A DNA stretch of 64,000 bases from Asanoa sp. WMMD1127 (GTDB taxonomy: Bacteria > Actinomycetota > Actinomycetes > Mycobacteriales > Micromonosporaceae): contig NZ_JARUBP010000001.1 of the NCBI RefSeq assembly GCF_029626225.1, positions 992,001-1,056,000 on the forward strand, written 5' to 3'. The position numbers and the translations under genes were made by a program. The notes beneath the pieces were generated by a model. It was given only the letters and a program-made list of their open reading frames with translations. It did no database searches and was not told the DNA's origin. Positions 21,872 to 37,628 of this stretch are shown here, in pieces; positions within the stretch are counted from its first letter, which is position 1; each line of letters begins with the position of its first letter.

Positions 21872-22444
21872 TTGGGAGCGTCCGTACTGTTCATGTCGAT
21901 GTCCGTGGACGGGTTCATCGCCGACCCGGACGACAGTCTCGGCGGCGCCGACGGCAACCGGCTGCACCACTGGGGGCAGGAGGCCGACGGCGAGACGTTT
22001 CGCACCGACGGCGTGGCCGGTCAGCTGATGGCCGAATACAACGCGACCGGGGCCGTCGTGGCCGGCCGGCGGACCGCGGAGATCACCGATCATTGGGGCG
22101 GCTCGCATCACGGCATGCCGATCTTCGTGCCGACCCATCGCCCGCCCGGCCCGACCGTGGCCGACCAACCGCTGGTCACCTATGTCCAGGACGGCATCGA
22201 GAGCGCGATCGCGCAGGCCAAGGCCGCCGCCGGTGACCGGGACGTGCTCGTGCACGGCGCGTACACCGGGCAGCGGGCCCTCGAGGCCGGCGTACTCGAC
22301 GAGATCCAGATCCACCAGATCCCGATCCTGCTCGGCCGCGGCCGCCGGCTCTTCGACGTGCTCCCCCGCGAGATCGAGCTCGAGATCGTCCGGGTCATCG
22401 ACACCCCGGAGGCCACCCACCTGCGCTACCGGGTGAAGCGATAG
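21872..22444 (+). CDS. RibD C-terminal / DHFR-fold family protein
   Basis: A protein of about 190 residues with the RibD_C fold: FMSMSVDGFIADPDD at the N-terminus, GAVVAGRRTAE, and ILLGRGRRLFDVLP near the end. These are stand-alone reductase-like proteins of the dihydrofolate reductase superfamily, with unknown substrates. I choose TTG at 21872 because GAGGAGG lies just upstream; a GTG at 21845 gives nine more residues. It converges on rpoC across a terminator. Confidence 0.8.
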   Translation: MGASVLFMSMSVDGFIADPDDSLGGADGNRLHHWGQEADGETFRTDGVAGQLMAEYNATGAVVAGRRTAEITDHWGGSHHGMPIFVPTHRPPGPTVADQPLVTYVQDGIESAIAQAKAAAGDRDVLVHGAYTGQRALEAGVLDEIQIHQIPILLGRGRRLFDVLPREIELEIVRVIDTPEATHLRYRVKR

Positions 22445-22482
22445 CGAAAGGCGCCCTCCCCCGAAGGGAAGGGCGCCTTTCG
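22445..22482. terminator. Bidirectional terminator between RibD-like gene and rpoC
   Basis: A perfect 13-bp stem, CGAAAGGCGCCCT (22445-22457) and its complement (22470-22482), with a 12-base loop that can pair further. It lies directly after the stop of the plus-strand gene and 12 bases after the rpoC stop, so it can serve both convergent transcripts. Confidence 0.85.
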
Positions 22483-22493
22483 GAACGATCCGA

Positions 22494-26384
<3,891 letters not shown>

Positions 26385-26463
26385 TTTATGTCCCTCGAGT
26401 CTGTCGTTGCTCTTTACCTACCGGGCGGGGAGCCGGGACCCCTGTCGGAGCCCCGGCTCCTAC

Positions 26464-29895
<3,432 letters not shown>

Positions 29896-30021
29896 GATGC
29901 GTCCTTCCGAGGACCGGTGTTGCTAAACGGCCGTTGTTCGTGCAGTCCGACGGGCCCTCCCCGCAAACGTCCAGTTGGACATTACGGACAGGGTCAAAGA
30001 CGGAAGACACGGCAAACTAGC

Positions 30022-30050
30022 AGTGTAGCCGAATGGCTAACCGCTGTCCA
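30022..30050 (-). promoter_or_regulatory. rpoB-rpoC promoter
   Basis: Minus-strand TGGACA (30045-30050) and TACACT (30022-30027) with a 17-base spacer, a good vegetative match. Transcription would start near 30015. Together with the rplL terminator upstream it suggests that rpoBC are transcribed separately from rplJL. Confidence 0.7.
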
Positions 30051-30287
30051 GCCCGTGGCGCAGGAGGCCGCGGAGCGTGTCTCAGGGCGCTGGAAAGGCG
30101 CCAAACTGGCCGCTCAGAACGCGTCTTCTGCACCTCAATCAGGTCTGGTGTCCCATACCCAACCGGTGGCTGTTGCAAGCGCGGAAGGTCTTGCTGATGT
30201 CAGCGTGCCTGTCAGCACACTCCGCGTCAAGGGTTATGACGCGGGTCGGACCAGGTCTTTGAACTAGATCCGGATCCAGCGTACGCC

Positions 30288-30322
30288 GACGGGCGGCAAC
30301 CGTGTCCTGGTCGCCGCCCGTC
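30288..30322 (-). terminator. Terminator after rplL
   Basis: A 10-bp perfect stem (GACGGGCGGC at 30288-30297 with its complement at 30313-30322) that extends by four more pairs, leaving a seven-base loop. It starts 12 bases after the rplL stop on the minus strand. Confidence 0.85.
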
Positions 30323-30334
30323 CGGTGTCCGTAC

Positions 30335-30724
30335 TTACTTCAGGGTGACCTTGGCGCCCTCGGCCTCGAGCTTGGCCTTGGCCTTCTCCGCGGTCTCCTT
30401 GTTGGCCTTCTCGACAACGGCCTTCGGCGCGCTCTCGACCAGGTCCTTGGCCTCCTTGAGGCCCAGGCCGGTCAGCTCGCGCACGACCTTGATGACCTGG
30501 ATCTTCTTGCCGCCGTCCGCGTCGAGGATGACGTCGAACTCGTCCTGCTCCGCGACCTCTTCGGCCGGGGCGGCAGCGCCACCGGCGCCCGCCGCCGCGA
30601 CGGCCACGGGGGCGGCGGCCTTGACGTCGAAGGTCTCCTCGAACTGCTTCACGAACTCGGAGAGCTCGATCAGCGTCATCTCCTTGAACGCGTCGAGCAG
30701 CTCGTCGGTGCTGAGCTTCGCCAT
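30335..30724 (-). CDS. rplL: 50S ribosomal protein bL12
   Basis: A 129-residue stalk protein that recruits translation GTPases. N-terminal dimerisation domain ([20 protein letters not shown]), an Ala-rich hinge (about residues 38-57), and a globular C-domain with [20 protein letters not shown]. It follows rplJ after 42 bases in the rplJL pair. Confidence 0.97.
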   Translation of the reverse strand: MAKLSTDELLDAFKEMTLIELSEFVKQFEETFDVKAAAPVAVAAAGAGGAAAPAEEVAEQDEFDVILDADGGKKIQVIKVVRELTGLGLKEAKDLVESAPKAVVEKANKETAEKAKAKLEAEGAKVTLK

Positions 30725-30766
30725 GTTTCCTTACCTCTTTTGGTAGATCGTGGGTCGGTGATGCGC

Positions 30767-31321
30767 TCAGGCCGCGTCGGCGACCGGGGCGCCTTCCTGC
30801 TCGCGCTTGTCCTGCAGAGCGGCGACCGTGCGAACGGTCTTCGACAGCGGCGCCTGGAACAGGGCCGCGGCCTTGGCCAGGTTGGCCTTCATGCCGCCGG
30901 CCAGCTTGGCCAGCAGCACCTCGCGGGACTCGAGGTCGGCCAGGCGGTTGACCTCAGCGGCCGTGATCGCCTTGCCCTCGAAAACGCCGCCCTTGATGAC
31001 GAGAAGCGGGTTGGCCTTCGCGAACTCGCGCAGGCTCTTGGCCGCTTCCACGACGTCGCCGGAGACGAAGGTGAGCGCGGTAGGACCGGAGAACAGCTGC
31101 TCGAGGCCGTTGATACCTGCCTCCGACGCCGCCCGCTTCGCCAGCGTGTTCTTGGCGACCGAGTAGGTGACCTCCTTGCCGAGCGAGCGCCGCAGCTGGG
31201 TCAGCTGCGACACCGTCAGGCCGCGGTACTCGGTCAGCACGGTGGCGCCGGAGCTACGGAACTGCTCGGTGAGCTCGGCGACGGCGGTGGCCTTGTCGGC
31301 CCGAACCGGCTTGTCCGCCAT
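30767..31321 (-). CDS. rplJ: 50S ribosomal protein uL10
   Basis: A 184-residue stalk base protein. Start ATG at 31321 ([14 protein letters not shown]) after GGAAGGAGGG; upstream codons in the same frame run through the leader and are not used. Typical features: [18 protein letters not shown], and the C-terminal helix that binds bL12 dimers. Expression is likely controlled by the attenuator in its leader. Confidence 0.97.
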   Translation of the reverse strand: MADKPVRADKATAVAELTEQFRSSGATVLTEYRGLTVSQLTQLRRSLGKEVTYSVAKNTLAKRAASEAGINGLEQLFSGPTALTFVSGDVVEAAKSLREFAKANPLLVIKGGVFEGKAITAAEVNRLADLESREVLLAKLAGGMKANLAKAAALFQAPLSKTVRTVAALQDKREQEGAPVADAA

Positions 31322-31528
31322 GTCCCTCCTTCCAAATGCTCGAAGCTGGTCGGTGCTCGGCTCCGGCAAACGAAAACGCCCCGGCGCAGGGCGCACGGGG
31401 CGGGAGGGCGGCTTGCGGCCGCGGGCTCACGATCCGTCCAACCTGCGCGGGCCGCCCGTTGTCTGCAGGGCCTTCGACCGCGCCTCGCGGCGCGATGACC
31501 AGCGGTCTCTGGTGGAACTTCGCGGCAA
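31322..31528 (-). promoter_or_regulatory. rplJ (L10) leader region
   Basis: About 200 bases between the predicted promoter and rplJ. It can fold into several stems, including GCGCC/GGCGC near its 5' end, followed by an intrinsic terminator-like hairpin (31368-31402) and the SD. This layout, an L10-binding leader ahead of rplJL, is known in many bacteria; binding of L10 here is inferred, not seen. Confidence 0.6.
31368..31402 (-). terminator. Attenuator hairpin ahead of rplJ
   Basis: On the minus strand a 7-bp stem CGCCCCG/CGGGGCG continues as four more GCGC pairs past a bulged base, and is followed directly by TTTTCGTTT. It is the most classic rho-independent signal in the window, yet it lies inside the rplJ leader, 47 bases before the start codon, so it should act as an attenuator. 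Confidence 0.75.
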
Positions 31529-31558
31529 AGGTTACGCGACGCGGCCGGTCGGTGCCAA
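31529..31558 (-). promoter_or_regulatory. Putative rplJL promoter
   Basis: Minus-strand TTGGCA (31553-31558) and TAACCT (31529-31534) separated by 18 bases. The site begins right at the stop of the upstream permease gene. It would give a leader of about 200 bases. Confidence 0.5.
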
Positions 31559-31559
31559 A

Positions 31560-32216
31560 TCAGCTCCGGGTACGGCGGAACCGGGCATAGCCGGTGATCA
31601 CCACGGCGGCCCAGAGCGCGGCCTGCACGGTGAGGGCCGGGATGCCGGTGCTGCCCCGGCGGTCGGCCAGGGTGCGGGCGGCGGCCATGAGCGGCGGGGC
31701 GAGCCACGGGACCGCCGAGCCGTCGAGACCGAGGACGATCGCCAGCACCGAGCCGGTGACCAGGACGGCTATGCCGTACAGCGTCGATCTGGTGATCGGG
31801 CGGCTGGCCAGGGCGCCGAGGCCGACGGCCGCGACCAGGCTGGCGGCGTGGGCCCAGAGGCCCGGGCCGATGCCGGCCGGGTGCTCGATGCCGCCGACCA
31901 GCCAGGGCAGCACCATCGCGAGCGCCACCGTCGCGCCACCGACCACGGCCGCGGCGGCCAGGCCGGCGGTCACCTCGCGGCGGAGGCCGACCGCGGTGAT
32001 CGCGAGCCGGCGCTGGACGTCGGGTTCGGTGTCGAGGAGCAGCTTGACCTGCCAGGCGATGACCGGGAAGAGGGCGACGGCGGAGAAGCCGTAGGCCTCG
32101 GCCGCGTCGGACCGGCCGCCGCCGTAGATGGTGCCGACGACGACCAGGGTGCCGAGCAGGCCAGGCAGGGCGCGGCCGCTGCGCAGGAAGGCGGTCAGGC
32201 GCATCCGGACCAGCAT
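31560..32216 (-). CDS. ABC transporter permease-like membrane protein
   Basis: A 218-residue protein with about six hydrophobic spans (for example LPGLLGTLVVVGTIYGGG, AGLAAAAVVGGATVALAMV, LAALWAAVVITGYARF-like end). Start ATG at 32216 (MLVRMRLTAFLRSG), overlapping the stop of the ATPase gene by one base, so the two are coupled. I infer it is the membrane partner of that ATPase. The transported substrate is unknown. Confidence 0.75.
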   Translation of the reverse strand: MLVRMRLTAFLRSGRALPGLLGTLVVVGTIYGGGRSDAAEAYGFSAVALFPVIAWQVKLLLDTEPDVQRRLAITAVGLRREVTAGLAAAAVVGGATVALAMVLPWLVGGIEHPAGIGPGLWAHAASLVAAVGLGALASRPITRSTLYGIAVLVTGSVLAIVLGLDGSAVPWLAPPLMAAARTLADRRGSTGIPALTVQAALWAAVVITGYARFRRTRS

Positions 32217-32944
32217 CAGACCCTCGCCTTCGTACGCACGGCGACGACGTCGTGCCCGTCCGCCCGCAGCGCCTCGGCGGTCGCTTCGGCGGTCGCGGCG
32301 GGCACCTGGATCTCGATGATCGCGGTGTCGTCCGGTGTCGCCTCCTGTGCGGTGACCGTGCCGTCGGCGACCGTCACGGTGGTCGCGCCGGGGAGGCGGC
32401 CGGTCTCGCCGCGGTGGTCGCTGACCAGCACGATGCCGCCGGCGCCGACCACCTCCGCGACGATCCCGGGCACGAGGTCGCGGGCCGCGGCGTCGAGGCC
32501 CTCCCAGGGCTCGTCGAGGACGAGCAGCTTCGGGCCGGGGATCAGGGCCTGGGCCAGGCCGACCTTCTGCGCGGTGCCCTTGGAGAGCTCGGCGAGCCGG
32601 GTGCCGCGGTAGGGCTCGAGGCCGAGCCGGTCGACCCAGGCGTCGATGGCGTGCCGGGCCGCTCCTGGGTGGAGCCGGGCCATCGCGGTCAGGTAGCCGG
32701 CGACGGTGAACGGCTGGTCGGCTGGGAAGCGCTCGGGCACCCAACCGACCGGCGTGGGTCGATCATGGACGCGGCCACGGCTGGGTCGCAGGACGCCGGC
32801 GACCAGTTGGAGCAGCGTCGACTTGCCGACGCCGTTGCGGCCGAGCACGACGACCGTGCCGCCCGGCGGCAGATCGAGACAGATGTCGCGCAGCACCCAC
32901 CGACCCTGCCGCCCGTAGCGGTAGGAGACCCCGTCCAGACGCAC
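32216..32944 (-). CDS. ABC transporter ATP-binding protein
   Basis: A 242-residue ATPase. Walker A GRNGVGKST (residues 35-43), a diverged signature LSKGTAQKVGLAQAL, Walker B LLVLDEPWEGLD and switch His in VSDHRGE. I choose the GTG at 32944 (VRLDGVSYRYG), since an SD-like GGAAGAG precedes it and domain homology begins there; the frame is open to 33037. The C-terminal 40 residues form an extra alpha/beta tail. It is divergent from the gntR operon. Confidence 0.85.
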   Translation of the reverse strand: MRLDGVSYRYGRQGRWVLRDICLDLPPGGTVVVLGRNGVGKSTLLQLVAGVLRPSRGRVHDRPTPVGWVPERFPADQPFTVAGYLTAMARLHPGAARHAIDAWVDRLGLEPYRGTRLAELSKGTAQKVGLAQALIPGPKLLVLDEPWEGLDAAARDLVPGIVAEVVGAGGIVLVSDHRGETGRLPGATTVTVADGTVTAQEATPDDTAIIEIQVPAATAEATAEALRADGHDVVAVRTKARV

Positions 32945-32982
32945 GCCGTGACTCTTCCATGGCCGGCCGGGAAACGGAACCT

Positions 32983-33038
32983 TTGCATCAAGCGCTTGAT
33001 ACAAGCACTCGTCATTTGTGACAATCGGCCGATACAAA
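32983..33038. promoter_or_regulatory. Overlapping divergent promoters with GntR-like operator
   Basis: A 22-bp dyad (32983-33004, core ATCAAGCGCTTGAT perfect, one mismatch in the arms) lies in the divergent gap. Minus-strand TTGTCA (33019-33024) and TATCAA (32996-33001), 17 bases apart, form a promoter for the ABC genes; the same TTGATA on the plus strand with GACAAT 18 bases on could drive the gntR operon. A second palindrome, ATCGGCCGAT, is at 33024-33033. The dyad fits a GntR-family binding site that would block both promoters. Confidence 0.6.
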
Positions 33039-33052
33039 TGAGGAGGGCGCGC

Positions 33053-33814
33053 ATGGAGCTGTTCCGATTGGCCGGCCTGATCGCGGGGGTCCTGGCCGCC
33101 TGGGTGTTGAGCGTCTGGGGCGAGCCGAACATCGCGCCGGCGCTCGCGGTGCCGGCGCTGGCGGCGTCGCTCGCGGCCGGCCTGTGGCTGGCGGACCGGG
33201 CGGTGCCCCGGCCGGCCGGCGCGGGTGTCCGGACCGCCCGCCTCGTCCCGCGCCGCACCCTCGACCTGGTGCCGGCCGGTCCGGCGGCCGGCGTGGTGCT
33301 ACTGACCGTCGCCCTCGGCGGCCTGCTCGGTGTCACCGGGCCGGCGTCGACGGCGCACACCCGGTCGACGGTCATGCCCAACAACCCGCTCGACGGCCGG
33401 CACATCGGCTGCGTCTCGGGCGGCGTCGGGCAGCAGGGACCGTGGCCTGGTTGGTTCTACGCGATCACGATCGGCGCCACGCTGGCTCTGGTCGCGGCCG
33501 GCACGGTGGTGGTGCTGCGCCGGCTGGTCACCCGACCGGTCGACGACGCGGACCGCCGGGCGACGGCGAACGGCGTCGTGTCGGCGCTCGGGGTGCTGAC
33601 CGCGGTGACCCTGGGCGGCTGCGCCTATTTCACCCATTCGATCCTGGGCCAGCCGGGCGTCTGCGAGAGCCCGGTGGCGACGTCCACCCGCCCGTGGCTG
33701 CTCGCCCCGATGCTCGTGGCGCTAGCCGCCGGCGGCTACTACGCGGTCCGTCTGGTCCGTCCACCGTCCAACCCGGAGGCCCGCCGCGTCGGCGCGGTCG
33801 TCGCGGCCCGATGA
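33053..33814 (+). CDS. Multi-spanning membrane protein
   Basis: A 253-residue protein with AGGAGG six bases before its ATG. It has about six hydrophobic spans, including FRLAGLIAGVLAAWVLSVWG at the N-terminus and an outside loop with two Cys (HIGCVSGG and QPGVCESP regions). I do not recognise a family beyond DUF-type membrane proteins that accompany YtrA-like regulators. It overlaps the gntR start by four bases (ATGA). Confidence 0.7.
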   Translation: MELFRLAGLIAGVLAAWVLSVWGEPNIAPALAVPALAASLAAGLWLADRAVPRPAGAGVRTARLVPRRTLDLVPAGPAAGVVLLTVALGGLLGVTGPASTAHTRSTVMPNNPLDGRHIGCVSGGVGQQGPWPGWFYAITIGATLALVAAGTVVVLRRLVTRPVDDADRRATANGVVSALGVLTAVTLGGCAYFTHSILGQPGVCESPVATSTRPWLLAPMLVALAAGGYYAVRLVRPPSNPEARRVGAVVAAR

Positions 33815-34221
33815 CCGCCGAGCCGCTGATCACCGTCGACCCGGCCGCGCCGGTGCCGCCCTACGTGCAGATCCGCGACCAGATCGCCGACCTGGTCAGC
33901 ACCGGTGGACTGACCGCGGGCACCCGCCTGCCGCCGGTGCGCCAGCTGGCGGCCGACCTGGGCCTGGCCGCCGGCACCGTGGCCCGCGCCTACCAGGAGC
34001 TGGAGGCCACCGGCCACCTGGAAACCCGCCGCGGCGGTGGCACCCGGGTGGCCGCCCAGGCCGGCGATCGCCGGGACGCCGTGCTCCGGCAACACGCCGC
34101 GGACTTCGCCGCCATCATGCGCCGCCTCGGCGTGCCACTCGACGAGGCCTTGACGGCCGTCACCGACGCCTTCGCCGACTCGACCGCGACCGCCGGGCTA
34201 CCGGGCCGGCGGCCGTCCTGA
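33811..34221 (+). CDS. GntR-family regulator, YtrA type
   Basis: A 136-residue protein. The N-terminal winged helix is typical (VPPYVQIRDQIADLVSTGGL; LPPVRQLAADLGLAAGTVAR; AYQELEATGHLETRRGGGT). The C-terminal part is only about 50 residues, too short for a FadR or UTRA ligand domain, which places it in the YtrA subfamily that usually represses nearby ABC transporters. It probably binds the dyad at 32983-33004. Confidence 0.87.
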   Translation: MTAEPLITVDPAAPVPPYVQIRDQIADLVSTGGLTAGTRLPPVRQLAADLGLAAGTVARAYQELEATGHLETRRGGGTRVAAQAGDRRDAVLRQHAADFAAIMRRLGVPLDEALTAVTDAFADSTATAGLPGRRPS

Positions 34222-34229
34222 TCGAAGGG

Positions 34230-34319
34230 GACCGCCGGACCACGGGGCGTCCCGCTCGGACGAGACCGCCGGACCACGGGACGTCCCGCTCGAAGGAGAC
34301 CGCCGGACCACCGGGCGGC
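34230..34319. repeat. 34-bp tandem repeat
   Basis: Units start at 34230, 34264 and 34298 with GACCGCCGGACCAC; the first two are full 34-bp copies (three differences) and the third is partial. A block resembling the end of gntR (GCGGCCG then GTCCTGATCG) occurs on both sides, at about 34207-34223 and 34314-34333. It looks like a local duplication in non-coding DNA. Confidence 0.8.
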
Positions 34320-34402
34320 CGACCGTCCTGATCGGAACCGACGGCGGACGCCGAGCTCTGGCGGGAGCGGCGGTCGTGCCCACGACGGGCCCGAGCAATG
34401 AA

Positions 34403-34441
34403 AATCGCCCGTCACCCTCGAACGGAGGGTGACGGGCGATT
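34403..34441. terminator. Terminator after rplA
   Basis: A perfect 17-bp stem (34403-34419 with 34425-34441) and a 5-base loop, beginning 14 bases after the rplA stop; the minus-strand exit is U-rich (AUUUUCAUU). It can also stop the convergent gntR transcript. Confidence 0.92.
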
Positions 34442-34455
34442 CTTGGCGCTGAGGG

Positions 34456-35163
34456 TCAGCTCTCCTCGCGGAGGTTCTTGACCACCTTGGGGTCGACCGG
34501 GACGCCCGGGCCCATCGTGGTGGTGAAGGTGACCTTCTTGAGGTAGGTGCCCTTGGCCGCGGACGGCTTGGCCCGGAGGACCTCGTCGAGCACGGCGGCG
34601 TAGTTGTCCACCAGCTGCTCCTCGGAGAACGAGGCCTTGCCGATGATCAGGTGCAGGTTGGAGTGCTTGTCGACGCGGAAGGTGATCTTTCCGCCCTTGA
34701 TGTCCGAGACGGCCTTGGTCACGTCCATGGTGACGGTGCCGGTCTTCGGGTTCGGCATCAGGCCGCGCGGGCCCAGGATCCGCGCGATCCGGCCGATCTT
34801 GGCCATCTGGTCCGGCGTGGCGATTGCCGCGTCGAAGTCGAGCCAGCCCTCCTGGATGCGGGCGACCAGGTCGTCGGTGCCGACGGCGTCGGCGCCGGCC
34901 GCGGTGGCCTCGTCGGCCTTGGCGCCGGCCGCGAACACGATGACGCGCGCGGTCTTTCCGGTGCCGTGCGGCAGGTTGACCGTGCCGCGGACCATCTGGT
35001 CAGCCTTACGCGGGTCGACCCCGAGGCGCATCGCGACCTCGACCGTGGGGTCGAACTTGACCGTGGTGGAACCCTTGGTGAGCTTGACGGCTTCGGCCGG
35101 GGTGTAGAGCTTGTCCCGGTCGATCTGCTCGGCCGCCTTGCGGTAACTCTTGCTGCGCTGCAT
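34456..35163 (-). CDS. rplA: 50S ribosomal protein uL1
   Basis: A 235-residue protein of the L1 stalk. Start ATG at 35163 ([17 protein letters not shown]) with AGGAGA eight bases upstream. The signature is [21 protein letters not shown]1 represses its own operon in enterobacteria. It ends the rplK-rplA pair at a strong terminator. Confidence 0.97.
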   Translation of the reverse strand: MQRSKSYRKAAEQIDRDKLYTPAEAVKLTKGSTTVKFDPTVEVAMRLGVDPRKADQMVRGTVNLPHGTGKTARVIVFAAGAKADEATAAGADAVGTDDLVARIQEGWLDFDAAIATPDQMAKIGRIARILGPRGLMPNPKTGTVTMDVTKAVSDIKGGKITFRVDKHSNLHLIIGKASFSEEQLVDNYAAVLDEVLRAKPSAAKGTYLKKVTFTTTMGPGVPVDPKVVKNLREES

Positions 35164-35227
35164 GTCGGTAGATCTCCTGTGGTAGTTGGCGGACCGCCAC
35201 GTCCAGGGCGGCCCTCCCACGAATAGG

Positions 35228-35659
35228 TCAGTCGCGGACCGTGATGCCCATCGAGCGGGCGGTGCCGGCGATGATCCGCTCGGCGTGCTCCACGTCGTTG
35301 GCGTTGAGGTCGGCCATCTTGCGCTCGGCGATCTCGCGGAGCTGGGCGCGGCTCACCGAGCCGACCTTGGCCGTGTGCGGGGTGCCGGAGCCCTTGGGCA
35401 CGCCGGCGGCCTTGATCAGCAGGCGCGCGGCGGGCGGGGTCTTCAGCACGAAGCTGAACGAGCGGTCCTCGAAGACGCTGATCTCAGCCGGGACGATGTC
35501 GCCCCGCTGCTGCTCGGTCTCCTTGTTGTACTGCTTGCAGAACTCCATGATGTTCACGCCGTGCTGGCCGAGGGCCGGACCGACCGGCGGCGCCGGGGTC
35601 GCCTGGCCCGCGGGCAGCTGCAGCGTGAAGGTCTTCACGAGCTTCTTCTTCGGAGGCAT
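35228..35659 (-). CDS. rplK: 50S ribosomal protein uL11
   Basis: A 143-residue protein of the GTPase-associated centre and the stringent response (RelA activation). It starts with a basic [19 protein letters not shown] and contains [20 protein letters not shown] and the Pro-rich [11 protein letters not shown]. It precedes rplA by 64 bases and follows nusG after a 105-base gap. Confidence 0.97.
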   Translation of the reverse strand: MPPKKKLVKTFTLQLPAGQATPAPPVGPALGQHGVNIMEFCKQYNKETEQQRGDIVPAEISVFEDRSFSFVLKTPPAARLLIKAAGVPKGSGTPHTAKVGSVSRAQLREIAERKMADLNANDVEHAERIIAGTARSMGITVRD

Positions 35660-35764
35660 GTCACTTCCTGGGCTTCGGGTGGATTCGACCGGCCGATCAG
35701 CCGGAGCCCGCGCACGGTCAAGCGCGGCCCCGGCGGGCCGACGTACAAGCGTAACTCAGCGGTT

Positions 35765-36514
35765 TTAGATCTTCGCGACCTGGTTGAAGTTGAGCTCCAC
35801 CGGCGTCTCCCGACCGAAGATCGAGACGAGCACCTTGAGCTTCTGCTGGTCGGCGTTGATCTCACTGATCGTCGCGGGCAGCGAGGCGAACGCGCCGTCG
35901 GTGACGGTGACGGAGTCGCCGACCTCGAAGTCGAGCACCTTGACCTCGACCTTGGTCTTCTTGGTCTCGGCGGTTTCGACCGCGGGCGCCAGCCACTTGA
36001 GCACCTCGTCGAGCGAAAGCGGCGCGGGGCGGTCGGCCCGGTCGGTGGCGCCGACGAAGCCGGTGACACCAGGCGTGTTGCGCACGCAGGAGTACGACTC
36101 CGGGGTCAGCTCCATCCGGACCAGGATGTAGCCCGGGAAGACCTTGTTCTGCACCTGGAGCCGCTTGCCGTTCTTGACCTCGACCTCTTCGCGGGTCGGC
36201 ACCTCGACCTGGAAGATGAACTCCTCCATGTCGAGGCTGGTGATCCGGGTCTCGAGGTTGGTCTTGACCTTGTTCTCGTAGCCGGCGTACGAGTGCACGA
36301 CGTACCAGTCGCCGGGCGCGTAACGCAGCTTCTGCCGCAGCTCGGCAACCGGGTCGTAGTCTTCGTCGGGCTCGACCAGCGCGGTGTCGCCGGCCTCGTC
36401 GCTGGTTTCGGTGTCGTCGGTCGCGGCCTCGATCGAACCGTCGGTGTCCGCCGTGGCCACCGACGACTGCTCGTCGATGATCTCGCCGGTCTCGTCGTAC
36501 TCAGGCACGCTCAT
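35765..36514 (-). CDS. nusG: Transcription antitermination factor NusG
   Basis: 249 residues. An acidic actinobacterial N-terminal extension of about 65 residues precedes the NGN domain ([30 protein letters not shown]) and the KOW domain ([20 protein letters not shown]). The NGN domain binds RNA polymerase. It follows secE after 36 bases, the universal secE-nusG pairing. Confidence 0.97.
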   Translation of the reverse strand: MSVPEYDETGEIIDEQSSVATADTDGSIEAATDDTETSDEAGDTALVEPDEDYDPVAELRQKLRYAPGDWYVVHSYAGYENKVKTNLETRITSLDMEEFIFQVEVPTREEVEVKNGKRLQVQNKVFPGYILVRMELTPESYSCVRNTPGVTGFVGATDRADRPAPLSLDEVLKWLAPAVETAETKKTKVEVKVLDFEVGDSVTVTDGAFASLPATISEINADQQKLKVLVSIFGRETPVELNFNQVAKI

Positions 36515-36550
36515 TCACTTCCGTCTGTGTGTGGGTCGGCTCCGCCGCCC

Positions 36551-36934
36551 TCAGTTGCCGAAGACCGCCAGGACGCCCTTGGCGAAGCCGAGGTCGAGCA
36601 GGCCGACGATCGCCAGCATGAACGCGACGAACACGACCACGACGGCCGTGTAGGTCAGCAGCTCCTTGCGGGTCGGCCAGATGACCTTACGCAGCTCGGC
36701 GACGACCTCGCGGAAGAACCGGGCGATCCGCCCGAAGAACCCCACGCGACCCGTTTCGGTGCGCTTGGTCTCGCTCTTCTCGCCGGCCTTGGCGACGCGG
36801 GAGCGCGTCGCGGTGCCGCCGCGGGAAACCGGCTCGTCCTCATCGGTGGCGTCGTCGTCGACAGCGTCGTCGAACGCCTCGTCGTCAAGGCGGTCGTCGG
36901 CGAACTCGTCGTCGCGCCGATTCTTCTCGGCCAC
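36551..36934 (-). CDS. secE: Preprotein translocase subunit SecE
   Basis: 127 residues with GTG start. The first 70 are an acidic, low-complexity actinobacterial extension. The functional core follows: FFREVVAELRKVIWPTRKEL and one C-terminal membrane span (YTAVVVVFVAFMLAIVGLLD). It clamps SecY in the membrane. Confidence 0.95.
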   Translation of the reverse strand: MAEKNRRDDEFADDRLDDEAFDDAVDDDATDEDEPVSRGGTATRSRVAKAGEKSETKRTETGRVGFFGRIARFFREVVAELRKVIWPTRKELLTYTAVVVVFVAFMLAIVGLLDLGFAKGVLAVFGN

Positions 36935-36974
36935 TTCGCCCTCCGTCGCGGTCGCGTGGTGCTTCGGTCACCCG

Positions 36975-37003
36975 ACCTTAGCCGCTCGACGGGGCTGGCT
37001 GAA
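36975..37003 (-). promoter_or_regulatory. Possible secE-nusG promoter
   Basis: Minus-strand TTCAGC (36998-37003) and TAAGGT (36975-36980) with a 17-base spacer, in the gap between tRNA-Trp and secE. The -10 box resembles other actinomycete promoters; the -35 box is weak. Confidence 0.4.
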
Positions 37004-37069
37004 CGATCGCCGGCAGGGCCCCCTGCTCGGCGAAGCCAATCCCTAGTCAAGCCGGTCAGGCCATGGGCG

Positions 37070-37142
<73 letters not shown>

Positions 37143-37223
37143 TTGCGAGGTGCAACCCCACGAGCGCAAGCAGCGTCGCAGGGGTCACGGACCCCACGGC
37201 GGACCAGTGTACGGGTAGCCGCC

Positions 37224-37625
37224 CTACTTTCCCAACCGGGAGGTTCGCACCGTCGCCTTCGCCTGCGACAGCACCTTCTCGCCGCGGCAGGTGGCCGTGA
37301 TGGCCAGCACGGTGTGACCTTCGTCGGTCGTGCCCTTCACCTCGGCGGACACCTCGACCTCGGTGCCGGTGTCGTCGTCGGGCACCGGCACCGGGCGGCT
37401 GAACCGCACCGAGAAGTCGACGACCGCGTCGGGCGCGCCGGCCCATTCGGTGACCGCGCGACCGACCAGCGCCATCGTCAGCATGCCGTGGGCGATCACG
37501 CCCGGCAGGCCCACCTTGGTGGCGAACCGCTCGTTCCAGTGGATCGGGTTGAAGTCACCGGACGCGCCCGCGTAGCGGACGAGGTCGGCCCGGGTCACCG
37601 GGTAGGTGCGCTTCGGCAGGTCCAT
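37224..37625 (-). CDS. hadB: (3R)-hydroxyacyl-ACP dehydratase subunit HadB-like
   Basis: A 133-residue hot-dog-fold protein of the MaoC family. The catalytic GDFNPIHWNERFA segment carries the Asp/His pair of R-hydratases, and GVIAHGMLTMALVG follows. In mycobacteria HadB is the catalytic partner of HadA in fatty-acid/mycolic-acid elongation. This organism is not expected to make mycolates, so the substrate is open. It lies three bases after the hadA stop. Confidence 0.85.
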   Translation of the reverse strand: MDLPKRTYPVTRADLVRYAGASGDFNPIHWNERFATKVGLPGVIAHGMLTMALVGRAVTEWAGAPDAVVDFSVRFSRPVPVPDDDTGTEVEVSAEVKGTTDEGHTVLAITATCRGEKVLSQAKATVRTSRLGK

Positions 37626-37628
37626 CGG

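Larger units (their letters stand above)
29896..30334. other. Non-coding region between rplL and rpoB
   Basis: About 440 bases without a supported gene. Reading on the minus strand it holds the rplL terminator (30288-30322), a poorly conserved stretch with a weak TTGACG/CACGCT pair near 30202-30230, the likely rpoB promoter (30022-30050) and a leader of about 120 bases to rpoB. Confidence 0.7.

Noticed and set aside
30202-30230. A second rpoB promoter (TTGACG, CACGCT)
   Set aside because: The -10 box is poor and a much better site lies at 30022-30050.
34230-34319. CRISPR-like array
   Set aside because: The 34-bp units are directly tandem without spacers, there are only two full copies, and no cas genes are present.
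37181-37195. A GGGGTC/GACCCC hairpin as terminator of hadB
   Set aside because: Only a 6-bp stem with a 3-base loop and no U tract; it is too weak to call separately before tRNA-Trp.
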